Assembly: GCF_003946015.1 (NCBI RefSeq)
Contig: NZ_RHNU01000001.1
Coordinates: 95,212 to 159,211, forward strand
DNA: 64,000 nucleotides
Source: Companilactobacillus insicii
GTDB taxonomy: Bacteria; Bacillota; Bacilli; Lactobacillales; Lactobacillaceae
Direction of reading: 5' to 3'
Shown here piece after piece: positions 18,620 through 28,638 of this stretch. Each line of letters begins with the position of its first letter. Positions within the stretch are counted from its first letter, which is position 1. The position numbers and the translations under genes were made by a program. The notes beneath the pieces are model-generated. The model saw nothing but the letters and a program-made list of their open reading frames with translations. It did no database searches and was not told where the DNA came from.

Positions 18620-19193
18620 TATTGAGAAGTTAAATACTCTAAAGCAAGGTTTTACTTTTCTTTCACGTTTGTTGGATTATCCGGATCAGGATATTTTGAG
18701 TGATGAATTTTTGGAAGATTTTCAGAGTAATTACAGTGAAACAGCTTCTAAATCTGATATTAAAGATGTTATCGATGAAATGAGGACATACTCATTAGAA
18801 GAATTAAAAACACATTATGTTTCACTATTCGAATTGAATAACCGTTATACTTTGTATATGACGTATTATAAGATGACTGATTCTCGCGAAAGAGGACAGT
18901 TGTTGGCAAAATTAAAAATGTTGTATGAGATGTTTGGCGTACGTATCGATGGTTCAGAATTATCTGATTATCTACCGCTTATGCTAGAATTTTTAGCTTA
19001 CAGTGATTGGAAAGATGATAAGCGGCAACAAGATTTACAGTTGATGTTCTCAGTAGTTGAAGATGGAACATTTAGTTTACTTAAGAATGCCGAAGTTCAA
19101 GAGGATGATATGTATTTCAAATTGATCAGAATTGTTCGGGCTGAGTTTAAGTCTTGTCTTGAACAAACTGAAAAAGAGGGGGAGATGCAGTAA
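18612..19193 (+). CDS. narJ: Nitrate reductase assembly chaperone
   Basis: NarJ is a TorD-family chaperone that holds the NarGH precursor until cofactor insertion. The 193-residue helical protein has the expected motifs: FLSRLLDYPDQ near the start, and TYSLEELKTHYVSLFELNNRYTLYMTYYK-type central helices. I chose the GTG at 18612, which has GGAGG eight bases before it; in-frame ATG (18597) and GTG (18537) starts lie deeper inside narH without ribosome sites. The stop shares a base with the narI start. Confidence 0.93.
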   Translation: MINIEKLNTLKQGFTFLSRLLDYPDQDILSDEFLEDFQSNYSETASKSDIKDVIDEMRTYSLEELKTHYVSLFELNNRYTLYMTYYKMTDSRERGQLLAKLKMLYEMFGVRIDGSELSDYLPLMLEFLAYSDWKDDKRQQDLQLMFSVVEDGTFSLLKNAEVQEDDMYFKLIRIVRAEFKSCLEQTEKEGEMQ

Positions 19194-19885
19194 TGAAAGA
19201 TGCACTTGATATATTCTTATGGGTTATTTTTCCTTATCTTGCTCTCGGTTCGTTCATTTTTGGAACAATCGGCAGATTTGCTATTTTTCATGCTGGAGTA
19301 ACGGCTGAGTCTAGTGAATTATTGGAAAAGAAACAACTAATGATAGGGAGTATTCTCTTTCACATTGGTATTATCTTTGTATTTGCAGGACACGTTGTTG
19401 GGGTTTTGATTCCTAAGGCATTTACTGATTGGCTTGGTATTCCCAACGAAATATACCATATCGGTGCACTCGTAATGGGTGGAATCGCAGGATTTATGGC
19501 CTTGGCAGGAATGATGATTTTATCATATCGTCGTTTTACGAATAAGCGTGTTTTCAAAACTAGTTCATTCAGTGACTTGATGGTTAATGTTTCGTTCTTG
19601 ATAATTATTGTATTAGGATTAAGTGCCTCATTTATTGATGGAGCAATTCTACATCCAGAATTCAATTACCGTTTGAACTTATCAGTTTGGGCAAGACAAA
19701 TCTTTGTTTTCCATCCTGATTACCATTTGATGTTACAAGTTCCAATTATTTTCAAGATCCATGTCATTTGTGGATTTTTGATCTTTGCTTTCTTCCCATA
19801 CACAAGATTAGTTCATGCACTTACGTTACCTTGGCAATACATTTTTAGACGTCCGATCGTCTATCGTAAGAGACCAAGAGTATAG
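19193..19885 (+). CDS. narI: Respiratory nitrate reductase gamma subunit (cytochrome b)
   Basis: A 230-residue membrane subunit with five hydrophobic helices that takes electrons from menaquinol through two b-type haems. Histidines at 57 and 67 (FHIGIIFVFAGH) and in IHVICGF and TRLVHAL near residues 188 and 206 match the four haem ligands known for NarI. The start ATG shares a base with the narJ stop and follows GGGGGAG. In lactic acid bacteria such an enzyme would depend on haem and menaquinone, often supplied from outside; that is known biology, not seen here. Confidence 0.96.
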   Translation: MKDALDIFLWVIFPYLALGSFIFGTIGRFAIFHAGVTAESSELLEKKQLMIGSILFHIGIIFVFAGHVVGVLIPKAFTDWLGIPNEIYHIGALVMGGIAGFMALAGMMILSYRRFTNKRVFKTSSFSDLMVNVSFLIIIVLGLSASFIDGAILHPEFNYRLNLSVWARQIFVFHPDYHLMLQVPIIFKIHVICGFLIFAFFPYTRLVHALTLPWQYIFRRPIVYRKRPRV

Positions 19886-19908
19886 CAACGTAGTAGGTGG
19901 TAATTATT

Positions 19909-20898
19909 ATTAAAAAGCAACAAAATACACTTGTGATGAGTATGGCTTTATTGACGCTGTTGGCATTGATATTTCTGTCAATGATGATGGGACGATATGA
20001 CTTATCACTGTCAGAAGTCTCAAAATATTTTATTGGACAAGCCAGCAGTTCATCTAAGTTGATTTTAAAACTTCGATTTATTCGAATTATAGCAGTTGTA
20101 TTAGTTGGCGCAGGTCTATCTATGGCTGGCGCCACTTTTCAATCTGTCTTTAGTAATGGCTTAGCGTCACCTAACTTGTTAGGTGTTTCCACTGGATCGA
20201 GTGTGGGGGCCGCAATTGCTATTTTGAATGGTAAATCGATTTACTGGATTGAAGTTAGTGCCTTCGTGGCTGGTATAGTGACTGTATTTTTAACATTAAT
20301 GATCAATAGGGTATTGCATAGTAATTCAAATATTACTCTTATACTGTCGGGAATTATTATGTCTGGTTTAATGCAGTCAGTTTTAGGTTCTGTTAAATAT
20401 ATCTCCGACCCTGAAAATCAGCTGCAAAGTATCGTCTATTGGGAATTAGGAAGTTTTATGAAGGTTGATACTCAGGCGTTATTGTCAGTAGGTCCAATTT
20501 TAATTATTGGAATAGTTTTTTTGCTACTAACACGTTGGCGCTTGAATGCGTTATCATTAGATACGTATACAATAAAAACAATTGGAATTAATCCCACATT
20601 AAATAGAAATTTAATGATTTTATTTGCTACATTATTGACAGCGGCTTCCGTGTGTCTATGTGGTGTGGTTGGCTGGATCGGCTTAGTTGTACCCCATGTA
20701 AGCCGTAGTTTGGTTGGTGAAGATAATAGATATGCTTTACCAATGACAGCTATAACGGGAGCAATATTACTTCTGATTGCGGATACACTGGCACGAAGTA
20801 TTTCAGTGAACGATATTCCGTTGAGTATAATCACTGGCTTCATTGGTGTTCCAATTTTTATTGTGATTCTTGTAAGGAGAAGAAATATTGGAATCTAG
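19909..20898 (+). CDS. FecCD-family ABC importer permease (probable molybdate, MolB-like)
   Basis: About 329 residues with many hydrophobic helices and the family motifs GAGLSMAGATFQSVFSNGLASPNLLGVSTG and GLVVPHVSR. The FecCD/BtuC family imports siderophores, cobalamin, haem or, in the MolBCA type, molybdate. Placement between narI and moaE favours molybdate; this is inference. No ATG lies near the ribosome site AGGTGG (19895-19900). An ATT at 19909, eight bases on, gives a natural N-terminus (KKQQNTLV); the alternatives are GTG at 19897 or 19933. The gene overlaps the ATPase start by 11 bases. Confidence 0.82.
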   Translation: MKKQQNTLVMSMALLTLLALIFLSMMMGRYDLSLSEVSKYFIGQASSSSKLILKLRFIRIIAVVLVGAGLSMAGATFQSVFSNGLASPNLLGVSTGSSVGAAIAILNGKSIYWIEVSAFVAGIVTVFLTLMINRVLHSNSNITLILSGIIMSGLMQSVLGSVKYISDPENQLQSIVYWELGSFMKVDTQALLSVGPILIIGIVFLLLTRWRLNALSLDTYTIKTIGINPTLNRNLMILFATLLTAASVCLCGVVGWIGLVVPHVSRSLVGEDNRYALPMTAITGAILLLIADTLARSISVNDIPLSIITGFIGVPIFIVILVRRRNIGI

Positions 20899-21667
20899 AA
20901 TAGTTACAAAAAACTTGTCATTTGCATATAAATCAAAACAAATTATCAATAATGTAAATTTGAATGTTGCAGCTGGACAAGTCCTAGTCATCCTAGGTCC
21001 CAACGGTATCGGTAAAAGTACTTTGTTAAATTGTCTGAGTGGAGTTTTAAAGAAATATCAAGGTGATATTTTAGTTAATAATAATTCACTCGATTCATTA
21101 TAAATTAAGGATTTGTCCCATCATTTGGCATTAGTTAGTCAAGGTGTAAACATCAAATCAAACTTGACATTGTTTGATTATTTATTACTGGGACGTAGTT
21201 CGTTTCATTCAATATTTGATCAGCCTGATGAACGTGACAAAGAAGTCGTTTTTAAGATTATCAATCAAATAGGGCTACAAAATTATACTAATATTAGTTT
21301 ACAAAGCATGAGTGGTGGACAGCGGCAGTTAGCAATAATTGGACGTGCTTTAGCTCAAGAACCACAGATATTGATAATGGATGAGCCTACTTCAGCACTT
21401 GATTATCGTAATCAAACGGTTGTTTTGAAATTAATTAAGATGTTGTCAGATCAGGGTATCTCGATAATTATGAGTACACACGATCCTAACCAAGCACAGA
21501 TGATTGGTGATGTGGTTGGATTGTTGATTGATAATCAAACTTATCATCAAGGTCCAGTTGCTGATATCTTAAATGATGAATATTTGACTAATTTGTACGG
21601 TATACCAATTACATCAACTTATAATGAATCATTGAATAGGAAGATCTTTGGAATAGGGATGGATTAA
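20888..21667 (+). pseudogene. ABC importer ATPase interrupted by an in-frame stop
   Basis: The coding frame is continuous except for a TAA at 21101-21103 (SLDSL, stop, IKDLSHHLALVSQ). Before it lie the start TTG at 20888 (AAGGAG eight bases ahead) and Walker A GPNGIGKST. After it lie signature MSGGQRQL, Walker B ILIMDEP and the H-loop STHD. Both pieces are in the same frame, so one base change to TAA explains the break. Neither piece alone could be a working ATPase. It belongs with the FecCD permease and the binding protein; unless read through, the importer lacks its motor or borrows another one. Confidence 0.85.
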
Positions 21668-21670
21668 TTT

Positions 21671-22705
21671 ATGAGAAAAAAGCGAAATATCATTATCATA
21701 TTGCTTGGGTTACTTGTTTTCTTCAGTAGTAGTATTAATACTGAAGCAGCATCAACTCGAACAATTTATGACAACACCGGTGCTCCAGTGAAAATTCCAA
21801 AAAAAATTAAGCGAGTTGCTGATTTGTGGCACGCAAACAACCCCATTTTTTTAATGCTAGGTGGAGAAGATAAACTTGTAGCAACGACTAAGATGACTCG
21901 TGACAATGCTCTGCTAACTAAAATGTACCCAAAGATTAAGAAGCAGACGGTTCCTTTTAATGGTGAGGATTTCCAAATGGAGGAACTTATTAAACAAAAG
22001 CCAGATGTTGTTATTAGTTCGGATGTATCTCAGATTAGTGAATTAAAAAAGTCTGATATTCCAGCGGTAAATTCAATGTTTCAAGATTATAAGGGTTTAA
22101 AGAAGACTGTAAATTTAACTGCAAAGCTAGTTGGAACTAAATCTGCCAAAATTAAAGCTAAAAAATATAATAAAAAATTGAACTCAGACATTAAAGCGGT
22201 AAAGAAAAAGGTTTCTAAAGCCAAATCCAAGCCTAGTGTCTTACATATTGTGAACACTAGTGATCTGACAAAAGTAGATGGCCGCAAAACCATTGTTGAT
22301 GAATGGCTCAAAATTGCCGGAGGGAAAAATGCCATTAAAACCGATGGAAATATGATCTCGGTTTCAGCAGAAGAAATCATTAAGGCAGATCCAGATATTA
22401 TTATTATTGGTGGGACGACCGATAAAAAGGCTTTGAAACTTCTTAAAAAGGACAGTCGTTATAAGTCATTAAAAGCTGTTAAGAACAAAAAAGTTTATGG
22501 TAATCCGACTGGAATATTTATGTTAGATAGATATAGTGCAGAGGAAGACTTACAAATTTGGTGGGCAGCCAAGAAGTTCCATCCCGAATTAATGAAGGAT
22601 GTTAATTTAAATTCTAAGTTTAAATCGTTCTACAAAGAATTTTTCAATCATAAGTTTAGTAATAAAGAAATTAATCAAATTATTAATGGTGAGGTTATCA
22701 AGTGA
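21671..22705 (+). CDS. ABC importer substrate-binding protein (probable molybdate, MolA-like)
   Basis: A 344-residue class III periplasmic-binding-type protein. It has an N-terminal hydrophobic segment (residues 6-22), then DNTGAPVKIPKKIKRV and the long lysine-rich connecting helix (about 155-190) typical of FecB/BtuF-like proteins. No lipobox is present; the protein has no cysteine at all, so it is either secreted after cleavage near EAAS or anchored by its uncleaved signal. The family binds iron chelates, haem, cobalamin or oxyanions. Its stop overlaps the moaE start by four bases, which ties it to molybdenum metabolism. Confidence 0.82.
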   Translation: MRKKRNIIIILLGLLVFFSSSINTEAASTRTIYDNTGAPVKIPKKIKRVADLWHANNPIFLMLGGEDKLVATTKMTRDNALLTKMYPKIKKQTVPFNGEDFQMEELIKQKPDVVISSDVSQISELKKSDIPAVNSMFQDYKGLKKTVNLTAKLVGTKSAKIKAKKYNKKLNSDIKAVKKKVSKAKSKPSVLHIVNTSDLTKVDGRKTIVDEWLKIAGGKNAIKTDGNMISVSAEEIIKADPDIIIIGGTTDKKALKLLKKDSRYKSLKAVKNKKVYGNPTGIFMLDRYSAEEDLQIWWAAKKFHPELMKDVNLNSKFKSFYKEFFNHKFSNKEINQIINGEVIK

Positions 22706-23109
22706 AAATACAAATTACACATGAACCCATCAATACGGAGGAATTGACCAAAAGTTTGATTCACAATGAATATGGTGGAGTAGATATTTTTATCGGTAAT
22801 ATTCGCCAATTCACTGGTGATATTGAAACGGAAAAGATTGAATACACTACGTATAAACAAATGGCAGAAAAAGAAATGCAAAAACTTGCCGATAAAGTAA
22901 TTGCCAAAGGAATGGATGTAGTCATGGTACATCGAGTTGGTGAGTTGCAATTAGGTGATATTGCAGTATTTATAGGCGTTGCAGCTCCACATCGAGCGGA
23001 GGCATTTGAAAACTGCCAGTTTTTGATTGATGAGTTGAAGCATACAGTACCAATTTGGAAAAAAGAATATGACCGTGACAAAATCCGTTGGGGAGGTCTT
23101 GAAGATTGA
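22702..23109 (+). CDS. moaE: Molybdopterin synthase catalytic subunit
   Basis: A 135-residue MoaE protein that transfers sulfur from MoaD thiocarboxylate to precursor Z. The conserved GAVDIFIGNIR-like start (GGVDIFIGNIRQF), the VHRVGELQLGDIAV strand, the AAPHRAEAF motif and the catalytic lysines in PIWKKE..RDKIRWGG are all visible. The GTG start overlaps the stop of the binding-protein gene and its own stop overlaps the moaD start, so three genes are coupled. The matching moaA and moaC genes are not in the window. Confidence 0.95.
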   Translation: MKIQITHEPINTEELTKSLIHNEYGGVDIFIGNIRQFTGDIETEKIEYTTYKQMAEKEMQKLADKVIAKGMDVVMVHRVGELQLGDIAVFIGVAAPHRAEAFENCQFLIDELKHTVPIWKKEYDRDKIRWGGLED

Positions 23110-23345
23110 AGATAAAATTATTTTCTATCCTGGCTGAGGAAATAGGTTCGACGATAAATGTTGACTTGAAGTCAGAATTCTATCCATCAGATGTTAAAAA
23201 GGCTATTGAAGATGCCCATCCTAAGTATAAAGAGGTATTAGATCAGTCTTTAGTCGCTATAGATGAAGAATACGCTGACGATAAGCAGTTTAAACTTGCA
23301 GATGTAACTGAAATTGCAATTATCCCACCTGTCAGTGGAGGCTAA
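23106..23345 (+). CDS. moaD: Molybdopterin synthase sulfur carrier subunit
   Basis: A 79-residue ubiquitin-like protein ending in PPVSGG, the diglycine tail that is adenylated by MoeB and then thiocarboxylated. It starts KIKLFSILAEEIG, as usual for MoaD. The start is TTG at 23106, nine bases after GGAGG. It overlaps moaE by four bases. The downstream narK gene begins 22 bases later. Confidence 0.94.
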   Translation: MKIKLFSILAEEIGSTINVDLKSEFYPSDVKKAIEDAHPKYKEVLDQSLVAIDEEYADDKQFKLADVTEIAIIPPVSGG

Positions 23346-23367
23346 AATTTCGAGGGGGTTTTTTATA

Positions 23368-24543
23368 ATGGAAAGTAAATCAAAATCAATTATTGCGTTA
23401 ACCATGGGTACCTTATCCATGATGGTTTGTTTTATGGTTTGGTTAAGTTTGTCACCATTAATTGGAGTTATATTAACTCATAATGGAATTGAGTTAAGTG
23501 AATTTCAACGTACATTTTTACTTGCGACACCGATTCTTTTAGGTTCAATTATGCGTGTACCAATGGGAATTTTGAGTGATAAATATGGTGGTAAGAAGAT
23601 TTATATTATCTTAATGCTATTTTTGATCATTCCAGTTTTGATGGTTCCTAGAGTTGGTTCATTTGGAATGATGATGTTTGCTGCATTGCTTCTTGGTATG
23701 AGTGGTACATCTTTTGCCATTGGTATTTCTTATGTTACTGGATTCTTTCCACCAGAAAAACAAGGATTAGTTCTTGGTATTGCTGGTGTTGGTAATATTG
23801 GTACTGCTTTTTCGTCATTTTTCTTTCCAAGAATTGAAAAATCAATGGGATTGAATAGTGTATTTTATTTGTTAATCATTTTACTAGTTATTTTTGTATT
23901 ATTGATGATTTTCATTGCTCCTGAATCTAAGAAAAATGAAAATGCAAGTATGGGTAAGTCTTTGGCAGTTGCGAAAGAAAAGGATACTTGGTATCTAGCA
24001 TTGTTTTACTTCTTAACTTTCGGTATGTTTATGGCTATGACGAACTTGCTTTCAATGTTCATGGTAAATCTGTTTAATAGTAATTTAGTAGATGCAGGGT
24101 TATGGGCCGCAATATTTGCAGTTTTGGGTACTTTAACTCGTCCATTCGGAGGTTACTTATCAGATAAGATTAGACCGATGACACTTTTGAAGTATGATTT
24201 TATTGGAATTATAATTGTAGCGATTATTTTAGGGATTTTCCTACATACAAAAGGAATATTTTTGACTATTATGGTATTGATAGGTATTTTAGTCGGAGTT
24301 GGTAACGGAATTATCTTTAAGATGGTTCCATTCGTCTCTGACAGTAATACCGGTGCCGTTACCGGCTTTGTTGGTGCCATGGGTGGTCTAGGTGGATATT
24401 TCCCACCAATCGTTCTTGGTGTAATCAAACAAGCTACTGGCGGTTATCAATTGGGAATATACTTGATTGCGGTATTTGCTATAATATGTTTAGTACTACT
24501 ACAAAGAGTTTATATTTCTGGAAGCCACAAAATTGTTAAGTAA
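23368..24543 (+). CDS. narK: Nitrate/nitrite transporter (NarK family MFS)
   Basis: A 391-residue major facilitator with about 12 membrane helices. Two nitrate-signature-like glycine-rich segments are visible: GIAGVGNIGTAFSS in the first half and GFVGAMGGLGGYFPP in the second, both typical of NarK. LRVPMGILSDKYGG-type loop 2-3 motif (IMRVPMGILSDKYGGKK) is present. It would import nitrate or exchange it with nitrite. I chose ATG 23368, preceded by GAGGGGG; the longer frame from 23314 overlaps moaD. It lies directly after moaD in the nar island. Confidence 0.93.
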   Translation: MESKSKSIIALTMGTLSMMVCFMVWLSLSPLIGVILTHNGIELSEFQRTFLLATPILLGSIMRVPMGILSDKYGGKKIYIILMLFLIIPVLMVPRVGSFGMMMFAALLLGMSGTSFAIGISYVTGFFPPEKQGLVLGIAGVGNIGTAFSSFFFPRIEKSMGLNSVFYLLIILLVIFVLLMIFIAPESKKNENASMGKSLAVAKEKDTWYLALFYFLTFGMFMAMTNLLSMFMVNLFNSNLVDAGLWAAIFAVLGTLTRPFGGYLSDKIRPMTLLKYDFIGIIIVAIILGIFLHTKGIFLTIMVLIGILVGVGNGIIFKMVPFVSDSNTGAVTGFVGAMGGLGGYFPPIVLGVIKQATGGYQLGIYLIAVFAIICLVLLQRVYISGSHKIVK

Positions 24544-24561
24544 TTGAATTGAGGTGCACCT

Positions 24562-24894
24562 ATGAGTGAAGAAAAAGCAACAACTAAGGAAGACAAACAA
24601 CGTGAAGCCATCATGGAGGCTCTAGAGGATGTTATTGATCCTGAGCTGGGTATTGATATTGTTAATCTCGGATTGATCTATGGTATTGAGATCGAGGGTA
24701 CAGCCTGTACAGTTACAATGACACTAACAACTATGGGATGTCCTTTAAGTGATATGATTTCAAATGATATTCATAATGCTGCTGAATCAGTAGACGGTAT
24801 CGATACTTGTGATATCAATTTGGTTTGGTATCCAATTTGGGATATGAGTAAAATGAGTCGTTTTGCTCAGATTGCCTTAGGTATTAATGGTTAA
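24562..24894 (+). CDS. DUF59/MIP18 family Fe-S maturation protein (SufT-like)
   Basis: A 110-residue protein of the PaaD/SufT/MIP18 family: ALEDVIDPELGIDIVNLGLIYGIEI is the classic N-terminal signature, followed by VTMTLTTMGCPL with the conserved cysteine. Members assist iron-sulfur cluster assembly or delivery. A GAGGTG site precedes the ATG. It follows narK by 18 bases and is closed by a terminator, so it is probably the last gene of the nar transcription unit. A role in supplying clusters to NarGH or MoaA is inferred. Confidence 0.88.
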   Translation: MSEEKATTKEDKQREAIMEALEDVIDPELGIDIVNLGLIYGIEIEGTACTVTMTLTTMGCPLSDMISNDIHNAAESVDGIDTCDINLVWYPIWDMSKMSRFAQIALGING

Positions 24895-24909
24895 AAAGAG
24901 AGTGTTAAA

Positions 24910-24960
24910 GCACTAAAGAAGCATTTGAATAATTCAAATGCTTTTTTTAGTGCAATTTTT
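24910..24960 (+). terminator. Intrinsic terminator of the nar unit
   Basis: A hairpin AAGCATTTGAA / TTCAAATGCTT with an outer stem GCACTAAA / TTTAGTGC and an internal T-run closes the narK/DUF59 unit before gdhA. Confidence 0.85.
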
Positions 24961-24975
24961 ATTAAAAACAATTAA

Positions 24976-26361
<1,386 letters not shown>

Positions 26362-26370
26362 AATCAAATG

Positions 26371-26408
26371 GGACTTGGCATTTTAAAATGTCGAGTCCTT
26401 ATTTTTTT
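26371..26408 (+). terminator. Intrinsic terminator after gdhA
   Basis: The stem GGACTTGGCATTTT / AAAATGTCGAGTCC (with G-U pairs) is followed by TTATTTTTTT. Confidence 0.85.
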
Positions 26409-26467
26409 ATCATCTGAAATATTTTGTTATTATTATATATATAAAATTATTTTTGAGGGAGTAGCAA

Positions 26468-27328
26468 ATGGCAGATTTAAATAGTTTAGAGGATACATAT
26501 ACTCTTAGTAATGGTGTCGAAATTCCTATTGTAGGATTTGGTACATGGCAAACACCTGATGGTGAAGTTGCTAAGCAAAGTGTTAAGACTGCGATTGAGG
26601 CAGGATATCGTCATATAGATACTGCTGCAGCATATGGTAATGAAGATAGTGTTGGTGAAGGGATCAAAGCTTCAGGAATCAAGCGTGATGATTTATTCTT
26701 AACTACAAAGTTGTGGAATGATGATCATGGTTATGATTCAACAATTAAGGCTATGGACCATTCATTAAAGGAATTGGATGTTGACTATGTTGATCTATAC
26801 TTAATTCACTGGCCAAACCCAGTTAAATTCCGTGATAATTGGCAAGAAGTTAATGCTGAAACATGGCGTGCAATGGAAGACCTATTAGAGAGTGGAAAGA
26901 CACGAGCAATTGGTGTTTCAAATTTCCGTGGTGAACATTTGAATGAATTGATGCAAACAGCCAACGTTACACCAATGGTTAACCAAATCTTTCTTAATCC
27001 AAGTGATTTACAACCAGATGTTGTTGATTATAACAACGAATACAATATTTTAAGTGAAGCATACAGCCCACTTGGTACAGGTAAAATATTCCAAGTTCCA
27101 GAATTACAAGAAATGGCAAAACGTTATAACAAGTCAGTGGCTCAACTAGTATTACGTTGGTCATTACAATTAGGTTTCTTGCCACTTCCTAAGTCAGTTC
27201 ATGCTGATAGAATCAAGGAAAATACTCAATTGTTTGATTTTGAAATTTCAGATGATGACATGAAGACAATTGATGGATTACATGGTGTTGCTGGTTTAGC
27301 TACAGATCCTGATACAACTGATTTCTAA
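26468..27328 (+). CDS. Aldo/keto reductase
   Basis: A 286-residue NADPH-dependent TIM-barrel reductase of the AKR superfamily, similar in wording to YvgN/2,5-diketo-D-gluconate reductase types. The catalytic tetrad is visible: Asp and Tyr in DTAAAYGNE, Lys in TTKLWN and His in LIHWP. GVSNFRGEHL and PLPKSVHADRIKEN (cofactor binding) are also present. The substrate is not predictable; aldehydes such as methylglyoxal are typical. GAGGGAG precedes the ATG. It is a single gene with its own terminator. Confidence 0.93.
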   Translation: MADLNSLEDTYTLSNGVEIPIVGFGTWQTPDGEVAKQSVKTAIEAGYRHIDTAAAYGNEDSVGEGIKASGIKRDDLFLTTKLWNDDHGYDSTIKAMDHSLKELDVDYVDLYLIHWPNPVKFRDNWQEVNAETWRAMEDLLESGKTRAIGVSNFRGEHLNELMQTANVTPMVNQIFLNPSDLQPDVVDYNNEYNILSEAYSPLGTGKIFQVPELQEMAKRYNKSVAQLVLRWSLQLGFLPLPKSVHADRIKENTQLFDFEISDDDMKTIDGLHGVAGLATDPDTTDF

Positions 27329-27338
27329 ATAGCAGTAA

Positions 27339-27374
27339 TAAAGGCCGCCGAATTTTTATTCGACAGCCTTTTTT
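27339..27374. terminator. Terminator between convergent genes
   Basis: An imperfect stem AAAGGCCGCCGAAT / ATTCGACAGCCTTTT ends the aldo/keto reductase gene. Its right arm overlaps the last codons of the leftward AI-2E family gene, for which it can also serve. Confidence 0.75.
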
Positions 27375-28489
27375 GGTGCATTATTTTCTTTTCTTAATGT
27401 AGCATTTTTTATTAATTGATAAATTGTTGCAGCAATTGGAACGCTCAATAACATCCCTATAATACCAGCTAAACCACCACCGATGGTGATTGCAGCTAGC
27501 ACTAATATACCAGGTAGTCCAATTGATCCACCAACAACTCGTGGATATATAAGATTACTCTCAATTTGTTGCAAGATAATAATGTAGATAACGAATAGAA
27601 CACCTTGAAGGGGTGATGTGACAGCGATAAGAACAAATCCTACACCACCACCAATCCAGGCACCAATCATTGGAACTAATGCGGTAATACCAACTAAAGC
27701 ACCAATGGGTAGGGCACTTGGAAATTTAAAGATCCACATTCCTAGTGCGCATAATGTACCAAGAATGAATGCTTCAATAGTTTGACCGCTAATAAAGCTG
27801 GAGAATGCATTATCAGTTATCCTTAAAACATATCTTGTCTTTGACATTATTTTTTTGGAGATAAAGGCATCTAAAACACGATTTAATCGATTAGCAATTC
27901 TCTCTTTGCCACTGACTAAATAGATAGCGAAAGTGAAAGCCAGAATAAAATTGAAAATTCCCTTTGATAAACTGCCAAAAATAGAAATGGATGACGAGAA
28001 GATTCCTGAAAGACCAGTTGAAACGAATTTCATTATTTTAGACTGAATTGAAGCCCAATCAACTTGCGTTGTTTCGAGTTGGGATGTAATGTAGTTTGCT
28101 TGGCTAGAGTTATTTAACCATTTATTTAAATTATCAATTACATCAGGGAGGCTAGAAAAGAAGCTGCCAATTGCTGTAATAAACTGTGGCAATACTAATC
28201 TAAGTACCCAGGCAATTACAGCAATGATTATTACAATTGCCATTAGTAAAGCAATCGGTCGCCGCAATCCAATTAACCATTTTTTCTTTGCGTTAGGCCA
28301 GAACCACCTCTCCATAGCGCTACTTAATAGATTGATACAGTATGCAAGTGCACCACCGATAATCAATGGTAGAGAGACGGAATACACTAGTTTAAAGAGA
28401 TTTACCGTTTGCCCTGGATATATTAGCAAAACTAGAAAAATTGCTACAAAGATACTATAGCGAATTATTTCGTTTTTTGTCAGTTTCAT
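27356..28489 (-). CDS. AI-2E family (PerM/YdiK-type) membrane protein
   Basis: A 377-residue polytopic membrane protein of the TqsA/PerM family. Pairs of N-terminal helices are followed by a soluble region, then the conserved C-terminal cluster with FISGQTIEAFILGTLCALGM, LVGITALVPMIGAWIGG and IIILQQIESNLIYPRVVG. Members are linked to export of small molecules, ions or signals; function here is unknown. I chose ATG 28489, with GAGGGGG six bases ahead, rather than the upstream in-frame start at 28504, which overlaps that site. It is transcribed alone, convergent with the reductase. Confidence 0.88.
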   Translation of the reverse strand: MKLTKNEIIRYSIFVAIFLVLLIYPGQTVNLFKLVYSVSLPLIIGGALAYCINLLSSAMERWFWPNAKKKWLIGLRRPIALLMAIVIIIAVIAWVLRLVLPQFITAIGSFFSSLPDVIDNLNKWLNNSSQANYITSQLETTQVDWASIQSKIMKFVSTGLSGIFSSSISIFGSLSKGIFNFILAFTFAIYLVSGKERIANRLNRVLDAFISKKIMSKTRYVLRITDNAFSSFISGQTIEAFILGTLCALGMWIFKFPSALPIGALVGITALVPMIGAWIGGGVGFVLIAVTSPLQGVLFVIYIIILQQIESNLIYPRVVGGSIGLPGILVLAAITIGGGLAGIIGMLLSVPIAATIYQLIKNATLRKENNAPKKAVE

Positions 28490-28600
28490 TTGTTTCCCCC
28501 TCACGATAATAAATGATCCATTACTTAATAATTGTAATATTATTTTAACATTTATTAATTTAGAGAACCATATAACTAATAATTACATGAAAATTGGGAT

Positions 28601-28629
28601 AAAAAAATACGATACCGCTCGGTATCGTA
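28601..28629 (-). terminator. Intrinsic terminator of galE
   Basis: The stem TACGATACC-GCTC-GGTATCGTA (28608-28629) is followed on the minus strand by seven T residues. It lies ten bases after the galE stop. Confidence 0.88.
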
Positions 28630-28638
28630 CATTTGAAA

